13,046 bases of DNA, from assembly GCA_904502185.1 (NCBI GenBank), contig CAJGDX010000062.1:1-13046 (forward strand). The letters are read 5' to 3'. This stretch comes from an uncultured Bacteroidaceae bacterium (lineage in GTDB: Bacteria > Bacteroidota > Bacteroidia > Bacteroidales > Bacteroidaceae). This document shows positions 1-5,643 of this stretch, piece by piece (the first letter of the stretch is position 1; each line of letters starts with the position of its first letter). The notes beneath the pieces were generated by a model. That model had not been told where the DNA came from, searched no databases, and saw only the letters and a list, made by a program, of their open reading frames with translations. Position numbers and translations under genes: made by a program.

Positions 1-75
1 CAAAGAATAGTTTGGTTGGTTTCAAGGTGATTATGCGTTATTGTTATATTTCTGTATTCAAGTGGCAGGTGCGGC

Positions 76-1254
76 CTATTTAAGATACGCATTTACGTTC
101 TTCCACAAAAGGCCCTCGTCATATCCTAACCACTTTGCAATCACCTTGCCTTCGGGATTGATGAGTACATAGTGGGGGTAGCTGTTTACCTTATATCGAG
201 CTGCCAATCCGGTGAATTCAGGTACTAGCTCGTTCCACTGATTACCTTCGAGAGCATTTTCGCGCACATATTCCGCCCACATCTGCTTGGTATCCACCGA
301 CAGGCTCACCACCGTCAAACTGTCGGCATAAGCAAGGGCTACCTCTTTCAGTTCGGGGAACGAAGCGATGCAGGGGCTACACCAACTTACCCAAAAATCG
401 AGTAATATGTAGCGGCCTGCCAGTTCGGATAATGTGTGCGTGCCGCCATCCACATCGTAGAGCGTGGCATCGGCCATATCGTCGCCTACCTCTACGCTCT
501 TCACGGGATAAAGGAATTGATTGATGCTCTTTCCCTCTTCGGACTGCTTTACCTCGTCGGGCAGTGTGTTGTATAGCGCTTTCAGCCCCTCGCTATTGGG
601 GAGCGACTCGGGGTTCACATTTGCTATCATCGCATATTCGAGCAGCGTAGTCATCCACACACGCGAGTGAGGCATGGTTGCCATGCATTCAATCTCGGCC
701 TCCATCATACGGGTGAGTGTCTGCATTGCCGTTGCATCGAGCGAACGATATTTTGCCAATATAAGAGTGTCGTTTACACCTTCGCGTATTTTTGCACTCC
801 ATTGCTTTTCGGTAGCCACCGCCTCGAGGAAGAGCGATGTAAATTCGCGGCGAGCATCCATAGAATACTCCTGCAAGGTGTTCTGGTCGTTCTGCTCGGC
901 AAGGTCGCTGCTCACATTCCATGCCATGTGGACGTTATCCCTGCCGTTGACACGCACATATTCACCCGGCGCCACCCAAACAGGCAATTTGGTAGGCGTA
1001 AATCTGTCGTCCTGAATCACCAGGAACAACTGCTTTATATCGGATATGGTGTCGCTGAACGAGAAATGACCGTCGTAGACGGTATCCTCTGTCACTCTCA
1101 TCAGACGACCATTGTTCTGTGCAAATAATTTAATGACCACGCTGTCGGGGATGTTCTGCAGATGTCCATCAATCAGGTATTTGTCGCTATCGACTTTCGG
1201 GGTGCACGCTGCCAGCAGCACTGCTACGGCAAGAAATAGTTTTATAGGTTTCAT
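76..1254 (-). CDS. TlpA-like thioredoxin-fold lipoprotein with DUF4369-like N-terminus
   Basis: Predicted envelope thiol-disulfide oxidoreductase of 392 residues. The start at 1254 gives a lipoprotein signal peptide with lipobox LLAAC and the lipidated Cys at residue 17; two more in-frame ATGs lie 9 and 18 bases upstream. No acidic run follows the Cys (CTPKVDS), so periplasm-facing anchoring is more likely than surface export. Residues about 25-130 look like the beta-rich DUF4369 domain that often precedes thioredoxin domains in Bacteroidota. The middle is helical, and about 255-392 is a TlpA/AhpC-type thioredoxin fold with WCSPC (CxxC at 292-295), the following FPEL segment and a cis-Pro in SYPHY (Pro360). 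The active site has Ser where WCGPC proteins have Gly. It is the second gene of an operon, 46 bases after the FAS1 gene. Family assignment is firm; the substrate is unknown. Confidence 0.9.
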   Translation of the reverse strand: MKPIKLFLAVAVLLAACTPKVDSDKYLIDGHLQNIPDSVVIKLFAQNNGRLMRVTEDTVYDGHFSFSDTISDIKQLFLVIQDDRFTPTKLPVWVAPGEYVRVNGRDNVHMAWNVSSDLAEQNDQNTLQEYSMDARREFTSLFLEAVATEKQWSAKIREGVNDTLILAKYRSLDATAMQTLTRMMEAEIECMATMPHSRVWMTTLLEYAMIANVNPESLPNSEGLKALYNTLPDEVKQSEEGKSINQFLYPVKSVEVGDDMADATLYDVDGGTHTLSELAGRYILLDFWVSWCSPCIASFPELKEVALAYADSLTVVSLSVDTKQMWAEYVRENALEGNQWNELVPEFTGLAARYKVNSYPHYVLINPEGKVIAKWLGYDEGLLWKNVNAYLK

Positions 1255-1278
1255 GGTATTCATTGTATTCATTGTATT
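1252..1278 (-). repeat. 9-bp tandem repeat carrying three in-frame start codons
   Basis: On the minus strand AATACAATG occurs twice, followed by AATACCATG, with no spacer (1278-1270, 1269-1261, 1260-1252). Each copy ends in an ATG in the frame of the TlpA-like gene, so translation could begin at Met-Asn-Thr-Met-Asn-Thr-Met or at the third ATG. Degenerate copies may continue upstream (AATAACAAC). The third ATG leaves the cleanest signal peptide and was taken as the start. Confidence 0.8.
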
Positions 1279-1300
1279 GTTGTTATTACTGTATTCTTTT

Positions 1301-3271
1301 TTAGTGCCTATCCTCCGGATTGACGGGGTCGCTGACAATGTGCAGCGGTACAATTTCTATGTAATCAACGTTTAATACATACAACTTGTAACCTTCGTTA
1401 TACGGCATACCCAAATATCTGAAGCGCAGCCAATGTTCCCCATTGTCAAGGTATTTTCTGTCTATTATTTTTCGCAAACGCATGTAGTTCTTTCGACCAT
1501 CCTGATACCCGGTAGGAGTATAATTGTTGTAACTGTCGGGTGCTTTCATCCAACCTCTGTTACGCATCTGCTTGTCGTTTTCCAGACCGTTGTCGAATGT
1601 CTGATTGTCATCCTCCCATCCTATTTCGGGGTCTACTGCCATAGGCTCCATAAGCATGGGGTTGCCACAAATCTTACCATCGAAATATAGTTGGTACTTT
1701 GCCATTGTCCTTCCGGTGTTTACCATATTGTGTGCGCTTACAGATATTCGTATCTCGTATGTGCGTGGCGGGACCGGAGGCAACTTGAACGAAAAATCAA
1801 AATCGACGTAAAGATACATAATGTCACACATATAACCACCGCCTTGAGTGTATATGAAAAAGCCGTTGCCACCCTCTTTTCTTACTCCTTCGAAATAGTC
1901 GGCGGGAAGAAATGCGGAATTATTGTGCCATATGTTGTTGCTCGACAGTTCAGGTTGCAGCGATGCAAGGTCGAAACGCATGCGCTCGTCAAGAACATTT
2001 CCAACCATCTCATCCTCGTTGTATATGAGTATCTTGTCTATCGGATGGATAATGCCGTTGCCGGCATTGGGGGCAAAGTCGGCATACTGCTCGTTCATGT
2101 TTGTGAATTCAGTAAGTTCTATTATGCGTACATTAGTATGCTTGCGCATCTCGTGATTGTAGGGATTCTTGCGTTTGGAATAGTTCAGATAGATATTCAA
2201 ACCGTCTGTCGTACTCAGTGGCTTCAAGGCTTTGACTATTGTATTCTGCAATGTTACATAATAATTGTAAAGATCGTATCCGGGAATGTAGTAATCATCG
2301 AAAAGGGAAGTAGTTGTTCCGGACCTTGAAACAACCACTCTGTTATATGGAATCTCGCCTCTGACAAAGTGGTAGGCCACAAATTTGTAGAGTGCGTTCT
2401 TGGGGCTTTTGTAATTTCCCTTCTCCTCGGTGCCGTACCACTTTTCGGCAAATGCTTTAAGGTCGTCCAGTGTGTAGATGCCATTCTCGTTGAACACCTC
2501 GTCGGGCTCGATGAATGCAGTGAATTTCTTGTATCTGGTCCTGTTCAGTCCATATTCATTCTGCAATTCATCCTTCAACGCTTCGCTGTCGTTCATCAAA
2601 TTTTCCGATACGGCATTGGCAAAGCCTGTCTCGGCAATGGCGCTGTTGAATATGCTGAAGAAGCGGTGCTCCGATATTTGGCTGCTTATTGTTTTATATT
2701 CCGGGTTGATGGGCTTGTCTATTATATGTATGATTCCATTTTCAACGTCGTTGTCGCCATCTATAATGGCGGCACAGTTGTTCAGCATTATGTAGAAGCG
2801 CTCATCCACCACCTTGTAATTTATAGACAGCGCCCTGTCGCTGAAGTTCCATTTGCCTATTGCCCCTTCGCCGAATTCTGCCGTGCGGTAGTTGCGCTCT
2901 ATCAGGTGCATACGGGCAATGACGTTTGCCATCGAGTCGCTCAGTTCCTCTACTAGCGGCGAGGTTATCCCTGTATATATTGGCCTTCCGGTCTCTATTG
3001 TTGCGTGGTAGATGCTGTCCTGCTCCGCAACGAATCTCTCTATTGCTGCATTGTTGGGAAGGAACAGTGTGTACTGCCCGTATGTGGACAATAGTCCGAA
3101 AAGTCCTGCGCGCTCCAATAATGTTATCATGTGCGAATATTTATCACTGCGGTTACGCAGGAAATCTGCAATCGTTTCGCCTGTAAAAGTGTAGCGGTTG
3201 CTTTTGTCAATCTCCTCGGTGCAGGCTACGATTGACATGAACAGTGTTAGTATGTAGAGTATTCGTTTCAT
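1301..3271 (-). CDS. FAS1 (fasciclin)-domain lipoprotein, probably surface-exposed
   Basis: Lipoprotein of 656 residues with two FAS1 domains. The start at 3271 gives MKRILYILTLFMSIVAC, with the lipidated Cys at residue 17. Acidic residues right after it (CTEEID) resemble the Bacteroidota lipoprotein export signal that sends lipoproteins to the cell surface. FAS1-1 spans about 30-185, with H1-type YTLFLPNNAAIERF near 67 and H2-type NGIIHIID near 178. FAS1-2 spans about 195-418, with FTAFIEPDEVF near 250 and NGIIHPIDKIL near 405. Residues 420-656 look like a beta-sandwich (alternating strands, ending in VDYIEIVP) that I cannot name securely. FAS1 domains usually mediate adhesion or ligand binding; no catalytic residues are visible. 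Many Bacteroidota FAS1 lipoproteins sit beside SusC/SusD pairs, but none lies here. It is the first gene of the operon with the TlpA-like lipoprotein. Confidence 0.88.
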   Translation of the reverse strand: MKRILYILTLFMSIVACTEEIDKSNRYTFTGETIADFLRNRSDKYSHMITLLERAGLFGLLSTYGQYTLFLPNNAAIERFVAEQDSIYHATIETGRPIYTGITSPLVEELSDSMANVIARMHLIERNYRTAEFGEGAIGKWNFSDRALSINYKVVDERFYIMLNNCAAIIDGDNDVENGIIHIIDKPINPEYKTISSQISEHRFFSIFNSAIAETGFANAVSENLMNDSEALKDELQNEYGLNRTRYKKFTAFIEPDEVFNENGIYTLDDLKAFAEKWYGTEEKGNYKSPKNALYKFVAYHFVRGEIPYNRVVVSRSGTTTSLFDDYYIPGYDLYNYYVTLQNTIVKALKPLSTTDGLNIYLNYSKRKNPYNHEMRKHTNVRIIELTEFTNMNEQYADFAPNAGNGIIHPIDKILIYNEDEMVGNVLDERMRFDLASLQPELSSNNIWHNNSAFLPADYFEGVRKEGGNGFFIYTQGGGYMCDIMYLYVDFDFSFKLPPVPPRTYEIRISVSAHNMVNTGRTMAKYQLYFDGKICGNPMLMEPMAVDPEIGWEDDNQTFDNGLENDKQMRNRGWMKAPDSYNNYTPTGYQDGRKNYMRLRKIIDRKYLDNGEHWLRFRYLGMPYNEGYKLYVLNVDYIEIVPLHIVSDPVNPEDRH

Positions 3272-3446
3272 TTGGTTTACTTTTTGCTGTTCCGTTTTTG
3301 GAACTCCCATGCCTCCATTTTTCATTTTGCTCAGAATTTTCTCTATCCGGCAACGTGCGTTTTTACTATCTTACCATGCAAAAACCGTGCCAAAATATTA
3401 TTGTTTTAATAATCAATGTGTTGCAAATTGTAATGGTGTCCGTTTT

Positions 3447-3461
3447 CGAACACTGTGTTCG
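3447..3461. promoter_or_regulatory. Perfect 15-bp dyad, operator-like
   Basis: CGAACACTGTGTTCG has perfect 7-base arms around a central T. It lies about 15 to 30 bases downstream of the expected transcription start of the candidate FAS1 promoter, a position suited to repressor binding. It resembles the Gram-positive LexA box (GAAC-N4-GTTC) but has a 5-base centre, so that identity is not claimed. Confidence 0.45.
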
Positions 3462-3482
3462 GTTTTGTGCTGCTGTTACTTG

Positions 3483-3490
3483 CAAAAATA
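3483..3490 (-). promoter_or_regulatory. Candidate -7 box for the FAS1-TlpA operon
   Basis: The minus strand reads TATTTTTG, an exact match to the Bacteroidota -7 element TAnnTTTG. No good TTTG lies 19-21 bases upstream; that position reads TAAT and abuts the C8 run. Start of transcription would be near 3476, giving a leader of about 205 bases. It is the only full -7 match I found between 3272 and 3490 on this strand. Confidence 0.4.
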
Positions 3491-3510
3491 TTACATTTTC
3501 TTTACTCATA

Positions 3511-3586
3511 ATTACCCCCCCCTGTTTTAATAATTATTAACTATTTGGTGTGTTCGTGTTTTTTGCTCTTTCAGGGGGGGCGTAAT
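3511..3586. repeat. Inverted repeat with C8/G7 homopolymer arms
   Basis: The left arm ATTACCCCCCCCTG (3511-3524) is the reverse complement of the right arm CAGGGGGGGCGTAAT (3572-3586) except for one extra C at 3581. The 14-bp arms enclose a 47-base AT-rich spacer holding a perfect 14-bp palindrome, TTAATAATTATTAA (3527-3540). The left arm touches the expected -33 position of the FAS1 promoter. It could be a recombinase or protein-binding site, a cruciform, or a slippage-prone tract; sequence alone does not decide. Confidence 0.7.
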
Positions 3587-3639
3587 AGCCATTCGTTTAT
3601 TGGCAAATATATATTATAGCCATTTGTTTGTTGATAAAT
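3583..3639. repeat. Degenerate 26-bp direct repeat, 31-bp period
   Basis: Bases 3583-3608 and 3614-3639 align without gaps, agreeing at about 20 of 26 positions. The shared core is ATAGCCATT, then GTTT, then TTG and AAAT. The period of 31 bp is close to three helical turns. The first copy overlaps the end of the C/G inverted repeat. Confidence 0.55.
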
Positions 3640-3642
3640 TTC

Positions 3643-3708
3643 GATAAAAACTCTATTAATGTGGATAAAAACTACCGTATTTCGCCCCTAAATAGCGATT
3701 TTCGCCCC
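3643..3708. repeat. Short direct repeats spaced 21 and 20 bp
   Basis: GATAAAAACT occurs at 3643-3652 and 3664-3673 (21 bp apart). TTTCGCCCC occurs at 3680-3688 and 3700-3708 (20 bp apart). Both spacings are about two helical turns, which would place copies on the same face of the DNA. No known regulator is assigned. Confidence 0.5.
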
Positions 3709-3839
3709 ATTTAATCTTTTCTATTTATGTTAAACGTGTTTTTTTTGTGAAATGTAACATATCGGGAGCAACTTTATTAAGTAATCCAAATGAATGTGGG
3801 TTTGATATAATTATATCTATTTATACAGGTGATAAATGG

Positions 3840-3860
3840 CGTAAACTCTTTTAGTTTACG
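3840..3860. other. Small hairpin in the non-coding region
   Basis: CGTAAACT (3840-3847) and AGTTTACG (3853-3860) form a perfect 8-bp stem with a 5-base loop. Neither strand has a T run right after it, so it is not a convincing terminator. It could be part of an unannotated RNA or an operator. Confidence 0.4.
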
Positions 3861-3986
3861 GCCGCTTTAACCCTTAATCTTTGATTGCAACAGATGGTTG
3901 TTAGTTGTGCTGCTTGCAGTGCCGGATGGGTTTAAAGTTACCAATGCTGGTGTATGTCTATAATATATAAGGTATAGCTTTTTGAC

Positions 3987-4030
3987 AAAAAAAGCCACCC
4001 TCGCAACTATAAAAAAGCTGCGAGGGTGGC
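3987..4030 (-). terminator. Intrinsic terminator of pepT
   Basis: On the minus strand a perfect 12-bp GC-rich stem (4030-4019 with 4005-3994, GCCACCCTCGCA arm) with a 13-base loop is followed at once by seven T (3993-3987). It begins 29 bases after the pepT stop codon. A short A run lies in the loop. Confidence 0.92.
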
Positions 4031-4059
4031 CTGTAAATGTTCTATTGTAATTGGGATTT

Positions 4060-5298
4060 TTACAATTTTGCTGCTCCTTCGATGATTTTTACAATGGTCA
4101 TCATGGCCTTTTCCATCACCTGAACAGAAACAAATTCGTAGCGGCTGTGGAAGTTGATGCCTCCTGCGAACATGTTGGGGCAGGGGAGTCCCATGAATGA
4201 GAGCTGAGCTCCGTCTGTTCCACCGCGAATGGGGCGTACCTCAGGGGTGACTCCTGCCTCTTCCATCGCTTTCTGGGCAAGCTCTATGATGTGCATCATG
4301 GGTTCAATCTTTTCGCGCATGTTCGAGTACTGACGTTTCACCTCAACGGCAACAGTGCCTGCTCCGTAGATGTCGTTCATCTTTGCTGCAACCTCGTTCA
4401 TGTATGCCAGTCGTTTTTCGAAAATTTCCTTGTCGTGGTCGCGGATGATATATGATACTTCGGCTTTGTCTACGCCGCCGTTTATGCTCATCAGGTGGTA
4501 GAAGCCTTCGTAGCCCTCGGTCTGTTCGGGCGATTCGGCTGCGGGGATTGTCTCTACAATGGCTGTGGCTACGCGCAGCGCATTAAGCATTTTGCCTTTT
4601 GCATATCCGGGGTGTACGTTGCGTCCCTGAATGGTGAAGAGGGCGCTGCCGGCATTGAAGTTCTCGAATTCAAGCTCGCCTTCGGCTCCGCCGTCTACGG
4701 TGTAGGCCCAGTCGCAGGCAAACAGGGGCACGTTGAAGTTGTGCGCTCCGCGGCCAATCTCTTCGTCGGGGTTGAAGGCTATTCTCACCTTTCCGTGTTT
4801 TATTTCGGGGTGTGCCTGAAGGTAGGCTACGGCTGAAATTATTTCGGCAATACCTGCCTTGTCGTCGGCGCCGAGCAGGGTGTGACCGTCTGTCACCACC
4901 AGGTCGTTGCCTTTGTATGCTGTCACTTCGGGGAAATCCTTGGTGCTTAGTACTATGCCCTCTTTCTCGCAGAGGGTGATGTCACCGCCGTCGTATGACT
5001 GAACTACGCGTGGTTTTACATCCTTGCCGCTGAGGTCGGGGCTGGTGTCGAGGTGAGATATGAAACCTATTGTGGGTATCTCTTTGTCGGTGTTTGCAGG
5101 CAGGGTGGCGTAGAGGTAGCCTTTGTCGTCGAGTGTTATTTCGGTGAGTCCCATTTCGCGCAGTTCGTTCTCGAGGTAACGCGCAAATACGAATTGTCCT
5201 TCGCTGGTGGGGACTGTTGTGTTGTCGTCGATTGATTCGGTGTCGAATGTCACGTATTTAAGGAAACGTTGCAACATCTTATCTGTGATTTCTTTCAT
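4060..5298 (-). CDS. pepT: Peptidase T (tripeptide aminopeptidase)
   Basis: Cytoplasmic zinc aminopeptidase of the M20 family that removes the N-terminal residue from tripeptides during peptide use. With the start at 5298 it has 412 residues, close to the usual 408 or so. Metal ligands and catalytic residues are in place: His82 and Asp84 in SHLDTSPD, the bridging Asp145 in LLGADDKAG, the catalytic pair Glu179-Glu180 in NPDEEIG, Asp202 in TVDGG and His384 in FHSRYE. The dimerisation (lid) domain lies between about 210 and 320. An ATG 24 bases upstream (5322) is in frame, but it lies at or before the predicted transcription start, so 5298 was preferred. The gene stands alone, with its own promoter and terminator, divergent from eno. 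Confidence 0.96.
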   Translation of the reverse strand: MKEITDKMLQRFLKYVTFDTESIDDNTTVPTSEGQFVFARYLENELREMGLTEITLDDKGYLYATLPANTDKEIPTIGFISHLDTSPDLSGKDVKPRVVQSYDGGDITLCEKEGIVLSTKDFPEVTAYKGNDLVVTDGHTLLGADDKAGIAEIISAVAYLQAHPEIKHGKVRIAFNPDEEIGRGAHNFNVPLFACDWAYTVDGGAEGELEFENFNAGSALFTIQGRNVHPGYAKGKMLNALRVATAIVETIPAAESPEQTEGYEGFYHLMSINGGVDKAEVSYIIRDHDKEIFEKRLAYMNEVAAKMNDIYGAGTVAVEVKRQYSNMREKIEPMMHIIELAQKAMEEAGVTPEVRPIRGGTDGAQLSFMGLPCPNMFAGGINFHSRYEFVSVQVMEKAMMTIVKIIEGAAKL

Positions 5299-5326
5299 CT
5301 TTTTGGGGTTTTTGTGGTTCAATCTC

Positions 5327-5358
5327 TAAAGGTATTGTTTCCTTTGTAAATGGGCAAG
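5327..5358 (-). promoter_or_regulatory. Candidate pepT promoter
   Basis: On the minus strand CTTG (5358-5355), 20 bases, then TACCTTTA (5334-5327). The -7 box differs from TAnnTTTG only in its last base. Transcription would begin near 5319, giving a leader of about 20 bases to the ATG at 5298. Confidence 0.5.
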
Positions 5359-5555
5359 TGTTTTTGTTAATTTAACGTTAGTTTGTGAAGAGATATCTAT
5401 GATTTCGGCAGTACTTAGTTCTTTGGAAGTGGTCTGTGCTATATCATTGGTAATGATTTTTGAACACTATTGTTAATAGTAGCAGAAGTAATCTAAAACC
5501 TATCCACCATCTCCATTGAAAAATAAACAAAACACTCGCGGGGTTGTTATACCAT

Positions 5556-5623
5556 CAACCGGATAACCCGCTGTGTGCGCATGGCTTTGTATTAGTAGAG
5601 TGAGAGGCGGGTTATCGCGGTTG
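5556..5623 (+). promoter_or_regulatory. Long stem-loop in the eno leader
   Basis: CAACCG plus GATAACCCGC (5556-5571) pairs with GCGGGTTATC (5607-5616) and CGGTTG (5618-5623), with only G5617 bulged. The 16-bp stem closes a 35-base loop and ends about 10 bases before the eno ribosome binding site. No T run follows on either strand, so it is not an intrinsic terminator. The left arm CAACC (5556-5560) can instead pair with GGTTG at 5542-5546, giving two exclusive folds. Confidence 0.6.
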
Positions 5624-5633
5624 TCTAACAAAA

Positions 5634-5640
5634 AAAGGAA
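5634..5640 (+). promoter_or_regulatory. Shine-Dalgarno-like site of eno
   Basis: AAAGGAA lies 3 bases before the eno ATG at 5644, with the GG about 5 bases from it. Such a match is uncommon among the genes in this window, most of which show only A/T-rich leaders. It supports the chosen start. Confidence 0.6.
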
Positions 5641-5643
5641 ATT

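Larger units (their letters stand above)
3272..3986. other. Long non-coding region upstream of the FAS1 operon
   Basis: About 715 AT-rich bases lie between the FAS1 start and the pepT terminator. Open frames here are short and have low-complexity, codon-like shadows only, and no tRNA or known RNA motif was recognised. The region is rich in symmetric and repeated elements, listed separately: a 15-bp dyad, a candidate minus-strand promoter, a C/G-tract inverted repeat, direct repeats and a hairpin. Bases about 3710-3830 and 3862-3986 hold nothing I can name. Because pepT transcription ends at the right edge and the FAS1 operon begins at the left, it probably serves as a regulatory region for the FAS1 operon, with possible room for a small RNA. 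Confidence 0.6.
5299..5643. promoter_or_regulatory. Divergent pepT/eno intergenic region with two related dyads
   Basis: This holds the pepT promoter at its left end and the eno leader at its right end, both listed separately. In between are two perfect palindromes with 6-base arms and 3-base centres: ATCATTGGTAATGAT (5443-5457) and ACTATTGTTAATAGT (5466-5480). They share an ATTG-TAAT core and lie 23 bp centre to centre. A plus-strand GATTTTTG (5455-5462), one base from a -7 box, overlaps the first dyad and could serve eno, but no good -33 box accompanies it. Confidence 0.5.

Noticed and set aside
3447..3461. Identification of the dyad as a LexA (SOS) box
   Set aside because: The centre is 5 bases instead of 4, and the downstream genes have no DNA-repair role.
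3244..3540. 98-codon plus-strand frame upstream of the FAS1 gene
   Set aside because: It overlaps the signal peptide region of the FAS1 gene and the dyad and promoter region. The product is hydrophobic by base composition, with many Phe, Val and Cys, and no start signal was seen.
3272..3986. CRISPR array suggested by spaced repeats
   Set aside because: Repeats are degenerate, differ from one another, have two copies each, and lack equal-length spacers; no cas gene is present.
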